Source: Podocnemis expansa
Lineage: Eukaryota > Chordata > Testudines > Podocnemididae
DNA length: 64,000 nt
Reading direction: 5' to 3'
Assembly (NCBI GenBank): GCA_007922195.1
Contig: ML681989.1
Span: forward strand, 47,686,451 to 47,750,450
How positions within the stretch are numbered: position 1 is the first letter of the stretch; the number at the start of each line of letters is the position of its first letter. The position numbers and the translations under genes were made by a program. The notes below the pieces were generated by a model, which saw nothing but the letters and a program-made list of their open reading frames with translations, was not told where the DNA came from and searched no databases. Shown here in pieces: positions 1-10,270 of this stretch.

Positions 1-3000
1 ACCTAACTCACCTTTCCAGGAACAAAGAACTGGCCTAATGGAGGACTCTTGAGTGAGTTACTTCCCTTCCTTTGGCCAGCTTGGAGCCATGGAAAGGTAA
101 TGCTCACTGACTCAGGATATGAATGAGTCCATATAAGGACACTGTTTGTAACTTGACCCTGGGGGGTGGGGGCAGGGAGGGAAGCCCCAGAGGAGAGAAG
201 GAACATTATAAAAAGGGGAGACATTTGCCAGTCTCTCTCCCACTTCCATCTACAAATACTACCAGAGAATTCAAGTGCTGACCAAAGGGGAGAGCCTGAC
301 TAAGAAGAAGCCATCTGACCTGTGGTGAGAATCACCTAAATTTTAAGGTTCCTAAAAGCACCAGCCTCAGTCACTCAGGGTCATTCTGGATACAGGAAGG
401 AATTTCTGATTTACCCTTCTGTAATCTCAAGAAGGTGCAGCTTCCTTAGTAGTGGAAGCCTTATGGGTCTGCTTGGGCACAGCCTACCTAAAACTCCTAG
501 AACTTTAATGTGGAGCCAGTATGCCCTGTGTGTGGAGCAAGAAAGGGGTGGAAGGAGACATAGGGAGAAAGCCTTTCCCACCTTTCAGAGTCTGAGGCCC
601 ATTCCGTGGCAGAGTATCGTTGCTGATCAAAAGGCACAATTCCCATTCCATTATTACCTGAAATCTGAGCCCCTTCCCCTGGCAGAATGTGAGTCCTTAG
701 GCTAAAACTCAGATCCAGCTCTTCTGGATTGCAGTTACAACTCTTCAGGGAAGGGTGGGGACTCACCATACAAGCCCAAATGCCCTATATCTTGGCAATA
801 CGAAAACAGGCTGGAAACATGCAGAGCATAGTTCACCCTCTGTAGAGCTTGCAAATGTTACCTCATGCAGGGAATGCTGCTTAATGAACTTGGTGCTGTG
901 TTTGCAAAATGGCTGAGTGGTGGCAGAGGAGTCCAGAGGGCAGTACTGCAGCAAAAAAATACACAAATCAGCATGCTGCTATTTATCCAATCCAGGTGAG
1001 AAGAAAGAAGATTAAGTCACAACTGCACACAAACAAATAAAAATGGTTCTAAAACAAAATGGTCAGGAGAAACTGAATCATTAACTGAAGCAGAAAATAT
1101 AGTGGCCTGAGCTATAGGACAGACTTTAGTCTTGAAACCTCCAACAACACTGGACTAATTCAGAATTTCCTGGGAGGGAGGGACATTAGCCTGTAATGAA
1201 TGAACAGAGAAGTTGATCAAGAGAAAGGCATAGCAATCACATAGATAAAGAGCTCCCCAGCAAATAACTCAAATGCAATAGCCAGATTATTAGCTGTGAA
1301 GAAGCTCTCTGCCTTGTGCCAGGAAAGTTACACAGCTATTTTGCCAAGGATGAGAAAAGAAAGATCATGAGACACTTGACCCATTCAATTTTAAGAATTT
1401 ATGCTGCAGAAATGGAGATGGATAAAAAATATCCATAGTCTGAGGCTGACATAGAAATTGACAGGAGTACACTGAGAGGGACTATAAGGATGCCAGCTAA
1501 TGCTCTGAGTCAGAAGTGGAGGTCCGGAATAAGTTGAACCTAATTGAACTATGGATAGACAGGTTAAACTTAGGTAAGACAAACACTATATAGGATTCTG
1601 TTTTAACTCTTTTCCTCAGTACAGTGTTCCCACTGACAAATAAATACAACTTTGTTCTGAAAAAGCTGTTTCTGTGTCATGGCACATTCATTCTACCACA
1701 GGCTCCGAAACTAAAAGGGCTTACAGGTATACCACCCAGCTGAGCCTGTCAAGTTAACACAGTTGGTAACCAGAGGAGATGCAGCTCAGAGATGCTGTCC
1801 AGTGGTGGTAAGGACAGGTAGTTTCATCCCACATGAGGAGCACACAACCAGGCTTTGTCACTTGCAGATGCACCCAAAAGGTACTGAAAGTGCAACTTAC
1901 CCCCTGACAACTATACAGAAAGACTGTTCGGAAAGAAAGGGTAGTGGCTTGAATATTTTCTTGTTAAACTGGCTACAAATCTTTTCAGTGTCAAACACAA
2001 AAAATGCTCATACACATGCAAACATCTGAAATCTATGGGACATGCTAGAAAGCTGTTCATAACAGTTTGGTTTATTATAGTTCACTTCTTTTAGCTACAC
2101 AACACCCAAGCAAGCAAAATGCATCTTTCAAGCATTGTATTCAAATAAGAAAATTCAAAAACCTGCATATAAGCAAATGAAATCCTGTAAGGTATGACTG
2201 CCAAAAACATGAAGAGATACAGACTTACAAATGAATTGACTTATTTATGGTTATGGCACACATTACAAGACTAGCTTCAAGAGCACAACACTTGCTGTAA
2301 AAAAGAAGATTCAACTTAAATCTCAGAAGATGCATATGGGAGGTTGACTAACAGCTAACAGTTTGCTAACAGATTCATTCTATTTTTATCAATAATTTAA
2401 CATGGACAATTACACTCAGTTTGCAGAGACTCTCACAATGCACATTCTTTTGCTGACAAAATTCCACATGGCTTGCAGGTCCATAAAGCATCACTGAATT
2501 TGAATTGCTTCTGTACAACATGTTAGTTTAATATCAAAATGAAGATGTTCAAATGAATGGTATAATAAACAACAAAGGGCACAAGAAAACTCCAAACACT
2601 TCAAAATGAATTTGAATGCTGTAGAGAAGCACATATTAATTGAACACTTTTCAATACAAAAAAAGAAATGACAAAATTTTTCAATCAGTTATGTTATACA
2701 TCTGAATCACCCTGAAACCACATCTCCACTGAGTAATATTATATTAGAAGCCATAAAGATTGTTACAAAATGCAAACAACTGGAAGTCAGTTGGCAGCTT
2801 ATGGTCTTAAAAAACATACTCAGAGCTTACACAAGAATTACTTGCAATTGCTTACAGAGGTTACATCTTCTTCTAAGCAATCTGGGACGGGGGGAAGGAA
2901 AGAAACTCGGTTAAAATAAATTAATTGTGTTTATGGACTTTGATCACAGTATTTCTGAAAACTTAGTGTGTAGGCTAGACTCACGGGCACATAATCTTAA

Positions 3001-3440
3001 CTAAACAATCTAAATTCATGATGTAGATAAATCAAGATATCTGGCCGGTACCAGTGATTAATGTATTTGCTGATATTAACTGTTTTTAAAGCATTTGACA
3101 AATAATAAATAAATGAATGCTTTCTTTCAACATTAGAGGGCAAGTTAATTATACATGCATATATTTTAAACTCCACTTGTGTTTAAATTCCTAAATGATT
3201 GTTTTAGACTAAAATATGATACTGTATAGAATCTCATTTTAAATTATCTCTGAGCTTATAATTTTTCATTGTATTCTTATCAAATTCACACCCTAAAGTT
3301 GGGGAAAACAAAGTTATTTTACCTGAAATCAGAATTCTCCAAATTCACCATCCCAAATACATAGTGTTCAAATATGAGAACCTGGAAGTCTCTAGTCTTA
3401 GGTCTGAAAAGCAGCATTGTGTTTACCTTTTAGAATCAGC
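1..3440. other. AT-rich region without recognisable genes; LTR-like tail near 1600-1690
   Basis: I see no convincing coding exon here on either strand; the open frames are short and lack domain motifs. Around 1600-1690 the sequence has the look of the R/U5 end of an old LTR: a pyrimidine-rich stretch, the polyadenylation-type signal aataaa at about 1640 and a following T/G-rich segment. No partner LTR or internal retroviral sequence is seen beside it, so a solo LTR is only a possibility. From about 1800 to 3420 the DNA is AT-rich and looks like ordinary intergenic or intronic sequence. Confidence 0.4.
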
Positions 3441-3442
3441 AG

Positions 3443-3616
3443 CTGCCAAACTTATGGAACTCAAGAACCACACAAGTTGATTATTAACCTTCAAGAACTA
3501 CACTGAGGCATATAGACATATACTTTTACCTACTAAATTGATTTGCTGATGTTCTTCCGTGAGCCACACTTTTTCATTCAAGAGCCACATGCGGCTCCCA
3601 AGCCATAGTTTGGCCA
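3443..3616. mobile_element. small hAT-like MITE with terminal inverted repeats
   Basis: The ends read gccaaacttatgg (3445-3457) and, inverted, ccatagtttggc (3603-3614), which pair as terminal inverted repeats with one or two differences. The interior contains the phrase agccacatgcggctccc. There is no coding capacity. It lies directly beside the hAT element at 3631-3815. I did not find a clear target duplication, so the superfamily call is tentative. Confidence 0.45.
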
Positions 3617-3630
3617 TGCTTGTTCTAGAT

Positions 3631-3815
3631 CAGTGGTTCTCAACCACTGTGTCGAGATACATTACTGTGTCACCAGACAGTGGTAAGTGTGTCACAGAGG
3701 GTTGGGGAGATGACCGGATTTGGCCTGGGGGAATTTGGGGGGTAGGTGGTATGTCCTTTAAGGTCACGATATGCCTCAAAGGGTGTCACAAACCACAAAA
3801 GGTTGAGAATCATTG
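3631..3815. mobile_element. hAT-type MITE with 8-bp target duplication
   Basis: The element starts with cagtggttctcaacc (3631-3645) and ends with the inverted form ggttgagaatcattg (3801-3815). This terminus is the classic signature of non-autonomous hAT elements. The flanks are ttctagat (3623-3630) and ctctagat (3816-3823), an 8-bp target-site duplication with one mismatch, as hAT transposition predicts. There is no transposase; mobility would have depended on an enzyme encoded elsewhere. Confidence 0.85.
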
Positions 3816-3823
3816 CTCTAGAT

Positions 3824-5690
3824 ACATACTTTATAGCAAGAAACCTCCCTTAAATCTACATTTCCAATCAACACTTCAAATCCTTCATCCACCTATCTAT
3901 AAACCTGCTGTTTCTAAAGATAGTGGGCAGAAAGGCGAGTGAATCTGTGAAGAATGTAAATGGCAAGAATTCCAATTATAGATAAGTAACCTACTTTTAT
4001 CCTACTGAGACTAAAAAGTAGTGCCTGTCATTGAAGGAGGACTGACAGAGAAACATTCATTTTAAAAGAATGGAGAAAATCTTTGCTAATGTGTATTGCA
4101 ATATTGCTTATGACAAATACATACAAGCTCCAACAGGGTCCAGCTTCCTGAGGGCGTACCTTACAAACTCTCGGAAGTTCAAAACTGGTAAAAGAATACA
4201 AGAATTCTAGACTGTGAATACAGCTGGACAGAAGATATTTTGTAACAGGTTTATCTTTGATGTAAACCAACATGAGACAAGAACATATACAAAATGCTTC
4301 TCTCCTATCAACATAAACATTCAAAATCCAAGTCTTTCCTGAGTTATCAGACTCTCTCCAGACATGAGCATTAGGTGTTCTTTTAACACATCACTGCTCG
4401 TTTTTCAAATTCTGTGCTATGGCTGCCAGGTGGTAAAAGAGGCTCAAGTTGGTGGGGAGAGAAGCAAGCTTACAATGGTTACATAACTGTTGCTCAGGAT
4501 GGCGGCAGCAGCAGCCTGATGCCATCTTCTTTCCTCTCCCCATGTGCTGCTGGATTGAATAGCTTCAAAAGGCCAAGGTGGGTTTCAGGGCTAAACCAGG
4601 CATTCCATCCTGGTACTGCATGCAAGAAGGGAGTTGCCCTTGAAACAGATGTTGAGGTTGCCTTGGTAATGGCCACATTTGAAGAAGGCTCCATGTTTTC
4701 GTGAGCGTAGTAGACCTTAACATTTTGGATAGGTTATGTGGCAGGGTTGCCCCTCCTGGGGGAGGGCCTGACCCACCAGCCCCAAACTCTCCCCTGGTGG
4801 TACGGGCCTGAGGCCGATCTGCCCCAGCCCAGGTGGGTCTTCTGGGAAACTTCCCTGGGCATCTCAGTTAATTCCTCTCTCTCTCTCTCTTTCTGTCTGT
4901 CAGCAAAAGGGGTAGGGGTGACAGCTTTCTCCTCAGCCTGAGGTGGCTCCAGACCTAGAGGCAGCTTCAGTCTCTCCCCCCTTCCTTCTGGTAACAGCAG
5001 CCTTTATAGGTCTGGGGCAGCCCTTGACTGAGCCCAGGTGTCTCTAATTGGCCTGCAGAAACCTTTTCTCTCTAGCCAGGGTAAAGAGCCTTTATCAGCC
5101 TGAGGCTTACATATCTGCCCTGGCACACCCTTCTGTAGCCCTCTTAGCTGACCTTATCACAGTTATAAAAAAATGTTTACTGCCTAAATGTAACCAATAT
5201 CTGACCTTCAGCAAGTCATTTCCACTCCCTGTGCCTTTGTTTTTATAGTCATTAAATGGAATGATGATACTTACTGCTTTGTAAAGCATATTGATGAAAA
5301 GCACTATGTCAGAATTATGTATTAGTATATCACAATGGACAGGGTCAGCCTAAAAACCTGTTTGACTTTTGTTTTATGTCTTCTGATATGCAGTCAATAA
5401 ATTCTAAAATCTTTGTCATGGTCCTAAAGTGATAACATCATTGCATAATTTGCAATCCACAACTGTAAAGTAGTGGAGGTGTATACTTTCCTGCCCAGCA
5501 ACCCTAGTTTTTTTTATCTTCTTTATCAAGTGGTGGTGTAGCCCGAGATTTTGCCGTCTAAATTGGCTTTCAATTAGTGAATAAGGAGAATCTGGTGAAA
5601 ATAGGATAAGGCAATCTAGCAGAGAAAATTAAATTAAGGATGCTATATTCAAAATGGACATTAGATAGTGCCTAACAGAGTTATGCATTA
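3824..5690. other. non-coding, repeat-derived DNA, probably old LTR pieces
   Basis: The sequence at 4740-5240 is GC-richer than its surroundings. It contains a CT-dinucleotide run near 4878-4893, several CCAGCCC/CCTGGGG phrases and no long open frame with domain motifs. It resembles old LTR-retrotransposon LTR sequence in style, but I cannot name a family. The rest, 3824-4400 and 5250-5690, is AT-rich and shows nothing I can classify. The left edge of the ERV 5' LTR may lie near the right end of this interval. Confidence 0.3.
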
Positions 5691-5857
5691 AGAGCAATGG
5701 TATGAGGAGTGAGATAAGCTCACTCCCCCTCCCATCAGGCATCCACCCACACATTCCACCTCCCCCATCATTGACCGCCTCGCACCTCCCCCACAGCTCT
5801 CTATCTTCACACCTCTGCCACAGCTCTTTATCCTCACACCTCCCCCACTCCCTTTTG

Positions 5858-5935
5858 TGATTGGATAGAGCAAGTCAGCTGGCTTATAGAAAGGTGGAGT
5901 TTTTACCCTCAGATTTGTATATAAGGAGCAGCATT
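5858..5935 (+). promoter_or_regulatory. candidate LTR promoter: inverted CCAAT box plus TATA box
   Basis: gattgg at 5858-5863 is an inverted CCAAT box, and tatataagg begins at about 5927. The roughly 65-bp spacing is normal for an RNA polymerase II core promoter, and transcription would start near 5957. This is motif-level evidence only. The alternative TATA-like site at about 7260 sits closer to the polyadenylation signal and competes with this call. Confidence 0.4.
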
Positions 5936-6168
5936 TCCAGCTAAACTTTGGAGATCTAGGAGCTCCTTACGGGATCCAGCGGCCTTTTGGTGCTGGTTCC
6001 CAGTGCATTAGGAGTCTCCTCTCCCACTCCCTACTGGGTTCCACTAGCCTCTGGCTATGTTCCCGCTGCACTAGGAGTCACACTCTCACTCATCCCCAGA
6101 GAGAGTTGTGGGACTTAGTCTCAGAAGGGCATCTCTGGACTTAGTCTCTGAGCAGGGACTCAGGACTT

Positions 6169-6376
6169 AATCTGAGCTAGGTCGCAGGACTTAGTGTCAG
6201 AGCAGGCTTCCTTTCCAAAGGGCTGCACCACACAGCTAACTGAGTTCTGCCCATAGGTGTTGGTTCCAGTGGAATCTGAGCTAAGTCACAGGACTTAGTC
6301 TCAGAAGAGCCTTTCTTTCCAAAGAGCCGCACTACGCAGCTAACTGAGTCCTGCCTATAAGTGCTGGCTACAGAGG
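6169..6376 (+). repeat. two tandem copies of a 104-bp unit in the LTR/leader
   Basis: Copy 1 (6169-6272) and copy 2 (6273-6376) both open with aatctgagcta, continue through a caggacttagt phrase and a ctttccaaag phrase, and include cagctaactgag followed by tcctgcc or ttctgcc. They differ by scattered substitutions, so the duplication predates some of the decay. The next bases (aatcc) begin another weak partial copy, and related phrases recur at about 6100-6160 and 6440-6470. Confidence 0.8.
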
Positions 6377-6614
6377 AAATCCTATCCAGTTGTGTGAAGT
6401 CCCAGTTAGTTCGACTTACTGCTCAATGAAGGGTCCAGACCATGCAGCTAACCAAGTCCTGCCTCAAGGTCTGATACTTGCAAGCATACACTGCACGTAT
6501 GCTGAAAGAGCTAAGTTCCAACTTAGGCTCTGAAAGCTCTGACTCTGCACGCACTCTGAAGGACTTAGTGCCACCCAGCCACTGGAAGGCAGCAGTCCTA
6601 GAAGCACCTAACAA

Positions 6615-6615
<1 letters not shown>

Positions 6616-6660
<45 letters not shown>
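6616..6660 (+). repeat. (CA)n microsatellite
   Basis: An uninterrupted run of about 21 CA units lies inside the LTR/leader. The open frames that read through it (poly-Thr-His on one strand, poly-Cys-Val on the other) are artefacts of the repeat. Confidence 0.95.
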
Positions 6661-7349
6661 TTGCATGCACGCAACTTACCTTCCATCGATACGGATAGAC
6701 CAGCATGGAGTCTACAAATAGAGCTGTGACATCACTGCCGTGAGCCCTGCTGAGTCTAAAGAAACCCTGTAGTCCTGTCATTAGGGCAACCACAGAGAAA
6801 GAGAGGGAGCAAGACCGTTACGCCACAAGCCAAAGCCCACTCAGCATCTAGCTGCATCAAGAGGACTCTCTTTTCCAGCTGAACTTTCATCAGGTGTTTT
6901 TGGGTGAGGAAGATTACATCTTGTAAGAAGTTAGGGTTTTAAGAACTGATCAACCACAGAGAGAGAAAAACCATCAGAACGTTAACTAACCCAAGTGGCT
7001 GACAAGGGCCCAATCCTTACAGAAAGTTCCTTACTGTAACAGAGACAGCTATGAAAGTACTGATAGTCCTTACCCCTTAAAAGTGAGAAAAATTGAGATC
7101 TCCCAATTTCACATGTGATTGATCCCCACCTGTGAAATGCTTCTATTTGTAACTTCTTATGTGTTAACTGTTGTTTGTGTGATCTTGCCCTGCCTTCTTG
7201 TTAAATATTATTGTGCCTTTTAATGTACCTTTGCTATTAGTTATGCTTGTCTAAATATGCTTATATAACTAATATTTCCTGCCTCGTGGTACCTTGTTGG
7301 TTAGATTGCCTTGCATCTTTCCTATTGTATTTTAATTATTGTGCTAATT

Positions 7350-7356
7350 AATAAAT
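7350..7356 (+). terminator. candidate LTR polyadenylation signal
   Basis: aataaa is found at about 7350 in an AT-rich stretch, followed within 20-40 bases by a T/G-rich segment around 7370-7410. Placed about 190 bases before the LTR end, it is suitably located to define the R/U5 border. There is no transcript evidence. Confidence 0.5.
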
Positions 7357-7551
7357 ATTGGCATTCGTTAACTCTGTGGCTCCTGGTTTTTCATTGCTTT
7401 CCTTGTCTGTTCTTGAGTGGCAGACTGTAGCCGTATTTCCACCAGAGGCATTGGGCCATTTGGGTAGCACAGATCCCATCTCGCTACCTCAGTGTTTATT
7501 ATCTAATTAGACTGTGGGACAGTCTGAAACCAAGTCCTGGGGTAACAGAAT

Positions 7552-7569
7552 TGGCGCCCGAACAGGGAC
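7552..7569 (+). other. primer-binding site, tRNA-Lys3 type
   Basis: tggcgcccgaacagggac at 7552-7569 is, from established knowledge, the primer-binding site that pairs with the 3' end of tRNA-Lys3, the primer used by lentiviruses and mouse mammary tumour virus. It begins four bases after the LTR's terminal CA. It is intact over all 18 positions. It would prime minus-strand DNA synthesis during reverse transcription. Confidence 0.93.
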
Positions 7570-8439
7570 CCATACTGCCTAAATTGGAAATTGAATGGAC
7601 TTTGAAGCAATGAAATATCAAATAGAGATAGGTCCATAACAGTATCTGTTCCATCTAAATTGGGATCAGTCTAGATAAATTTAAAGATTGTGCCTTAAGA
7701 ACAGGAATGCCTTGCTTGATTAACAGATATTGGAGCAATGGAGTATAACAGCTGTTAAGGTAAACTACATTTAGAAATTGAGAATTCTAAAGCTTAATTG
7801 CAGTATTGCAATATTGATTTCTATGTGCACACATTGAGAGAACATCAACAGGTAAGTGAAAGATTTATTTTAACTAAAAAAGAAGTAGAGATTCTATTGT
7901 TTATTGGCAGTATTACTTAGAGATTGAATGCAGGTTAATTTCAAGGAATTATTGTGATCCAGAAAAAGTGATATACGATCTAGCTAGATAAGAAAATTCT
8001 TGTCTAGCTGGAGGACAACCCGTGACCAAGATAGTAAGGGTAAAGGACAACCTTGCTTGAGGAAACAGAGCCTGTGGCCAACTGGGAGTGGGACGCCGCT
8101 ACAGGTTGAGAAGGGTTTTTAAGTTAGTTTTGGAGGAATATGGTTGGTAGATAAACTAATTTAGGAGTCTTAGGTAGAAGCTTTTGGCTTTGATTTCTGA
8201 GGTTGGCCGGTGATAGAAATCAGCCCAAGGATTCCAGGGGTTACTTAGCCCCTGTATAAAATGAGTTTGTTATCCCTTGGTCTTGCACAAAGGGTGTGTG
8301 TCCTAATTTTATAGTTGAGGTTTACTTTTAAGAGGATTTGGCAAACAGGTAATTTTCCTGCTGGAAAAGGTGTCCAGTATTGTTGAATACGCCTGTCCTG
8401 CTGTAGGCACATATCTAATTAATTATTGTTTCAGAAATA
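7570..8439 (+). other. retroviral 5' leader, about 870 bases
   Basis: This stretch separates the primer-binding site from the first gag ATG. It should hold the packaging signal, although no specific motif can be named. It contains the consensus splice donor at 7851/7852 and several short upstream ATGs. It is unusually long for a simple retrovirus. Confidence 0.6.
7849..7857 (+). promoter_or_regulatory. major splice donor, CAG/GTAAGT
   Basis: caggtaagt at 7849-7857 matches the vertebrate 5' splice-site consensus at every position, with the cut after G7851. It lies in the leader upstream of gag, where retroviruses place the common donor for subgenomic mRNAs. It would join to the acceptors seen before each small gene and before env (16494, 17025, 17917, 18722, 19345). 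Confidence 0.75.
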
Positions 8440-10253
8440 ATGGTTTTTTTACGATGTCAAAGAGCCAGAAGCAAATGCGTGCTGAAGCTAGTTTTTGATA
8501 AATCTGACAAGATGTTAGGAGATAATCTGGGAGATTTTGTGCAGAAAACAGGCAGAGGTCCATGGAAGGAGAATGCCTTCATGGGACCAGGAGCCCTCCA
8601 GCAACTTTGTCAGCAATGGGATCAATGGATCCATGAGAAGAAGAAAGGAATTTTTAAGGGAGGACCTAGTAGAAAAGAAAGGAAGCAAGCTGCTATACTG
8701 GGGTTATATTTGGCAGCAACTATTTTATATAAAGAAGTGGGAAAAGTAATGGAAGAGAAATAGAAGTTACAGGAGGAAAAAGTAAAAAAGAGCACACAGA
8801 TCAAGAAATTAGAAGCTGAAGCTAATAATCTGAGATCAATAATACTAACACAGTCTACTCAGCTAAGGACATTTCAGACAGAGACTGAAGAAAGAAAAGA
8901 GGAGGTAGAAAAATGTATAGAGAATATGAAAAGTGGAAATGAATGGCTACGGATAGCCAAGCTGCAGTCAGAGTAATGCTTTCGGATGCTGGAGAAAAAG
9001 AAAGATAGAGCATATGCAGATTGTTTGAAGCAAAGAGAAGCCCTAAAAAGGGAATTAAGGGTCAGTAAAGGAGTGATTTCAGTAGTTAAAACCAACAGCA
9101 GTTATCCTTGGAGTAATGAAGAAATAGAGGAAGATGAAGATGAATGGGAGGACATTCAGGAAGACTTTGAGAAACCATACAGGAAAGCAGGATTATATAG
9201 TGCCTTACGAGAGGAATTGAGAGAATTGGATAGACCACCTCCAGTAACACCAGTTATAACTACAAAGGTAATAAAGACAACTGCAGCTGGTAATAAAGAA
9301 GGGACGGAGGAATGTAGGGAAGAAAGACGATATACACCTGAACAAATAAAAGCCTTAGGAAAGACATTAGATCCCTTAAATTGAAGTTCAGTGATTAAAT
9401 GGATAACTAGAACAGCAGGAATACCAGGATTAAAGGAGAAGACATCTCAGCAATCCTAAAAGAGTGTATGGGAATGGAAGAATTTGCAGGCCTTCGCTAT
9501 GATATACAAAATGGAGGAGAGAAGAAGAGGGATACAACAGAGTTGGAAATCTTGAAATTTTTCTTCCCTGGAGAGGATCCAATTGTATGGTTTCATAGGG
9601 AGAAACAACAAGCAGGAGAAAGACCTGAACCTTAGAAGAAATTGCTGTTTAAACACTCAGGGCTTGTAAGAACAGAGGATGAGGAGGAGGAACAGGGACA
9701 GACAAAGGGAACAGAAGTGGAATGTGAAGGAGAAATGTCTGTGGTAAAGGAAGTACAGACGCCGATAGACTATGATGTATATCAGTTCAAGAAGGCTTTG
9801 TTACTTGGATTCAATCCAACCACAAGAACTTTAATGGTGTCTACAAATCCATGGCACATGCCTTTAATGTGTATAGAAGCAAGAGCAAAAGAAATATATG
9901 AAATCCAGAGAGAAACCTTTCCTGCTCCAAGGAGAAAGATTGAGAAAGTAGCAACAGTGACTTTCTCTAATAATGGCCCACTAAGAACAGAAAATTCCTC
10001 CTCCAAGCAAATAAGGAATGGTAGGAACAAAGGATTAAATGGAAACAGGATTAGGACTCTGTACACTCGTTAGAGCAATGCCTACTCTGAAGATAAATCA
10101 GATCCTACAAGATTACGGGCATGGAGGAAGTTGCTTAAGTATGAATCTAGAGATAGGATTAATGGATTATCTACTGAAGAACTGCTAAGGAAATTAGCAA
10201 AACATGAAAGTCCACCTCCATCTGCTCCTCCTCTCCCAGAAAATCAAATATAG
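8440..10253 (+). pseudogene. gag: ERV gag (decayed), coiled-coil rich, no zinc knuckle
   Basis: This is the gag position, between leader and protease. Frame one runs from the ATG at 8440 to 9384, interrupted in frame by TAG at 8761 and TAA at 8974. It then shifts frame between 9384 and 9441 and continues to TAG at 10251, with further in-frame stops at 9633 and 10071. The segment at about 8760-9060 is rich in Glu/Lys with Leu/Ile spaced as in a coiled coil. An acidic stretch (EEIEEDEDEWED) follows at about 9115-9155. The part from about 9441 to 9630 reads like capsid sequence. The C-terminal part is Arg/Asn/Gly-rich and ends Pro-rich (about 10210-10245). No CCHC zinc knuckle is visible. A basic C-terminus replacing CCHC boxes is known from foamy viruses; the link here is inference. 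Confidence 0.7.
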
Positions 10254-10270
10254 GGAGTCCGAGCGCTCCC
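10251..10270 (+). promoter_or_regulatory. possible gag stop-codon readthrough site with small hairpin
   Basis: The gag-end frame closes with TAG at 10251-10253. The same frame then continues without a frameshift into the protease, which has no good ATG of its own. GGGAG (10253-10257) can pair with CTCCC (10266-10270) around an 8-base loop just after the stop. A same-frame gag-pol junction with UAG and downstream structure is the gammaretrovirus arrangement. The frame carries other decay stops, so this one might also be a mutation. Confidence 0.35.

Larger units (their letters stand above)
5690..7547 (+). repeat. 5' LTR of the endogenous retrovirus (left edge not fixed)
   Basis: The right edge is fixed by the terminal CA at 7546-7547, four bases before the primer-binding site. 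The left edge cannot be proven because no 3' LTR survives for comparison. A promoter-like arrangement is visible near the left: an inverted CCAAT box (gattgg, 5858-5863) and tatataagg at about 5927. A second TATA-like site is at about 7260 (cttatataac), and aataaa lies near 7350. If the left promoter is used, R would be about 1.4 kb long; if the right one is used, the LTR has a conventional short R and a U3 of about 1.6 kb. The region also holds a 104-bp tandem duplication and a (CA)n tract. Confidence 0.55.

Noticed and set aside
3331..3423. Exon-like segment on the minus strand (acceptor gcttttcag, donor CAG/gtaaaa)
   Set aside because: In the phase required after the exon at 38256-38393 it meets a stop, and there is no independent sign of coding; AT-rich DNA makes such pairs by chance.
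6423..6793. Open frames with poly-Cys-Val or poly-Thr-His
   Set aside because: They are translations of the (CA)n microsatellite in the LTR.
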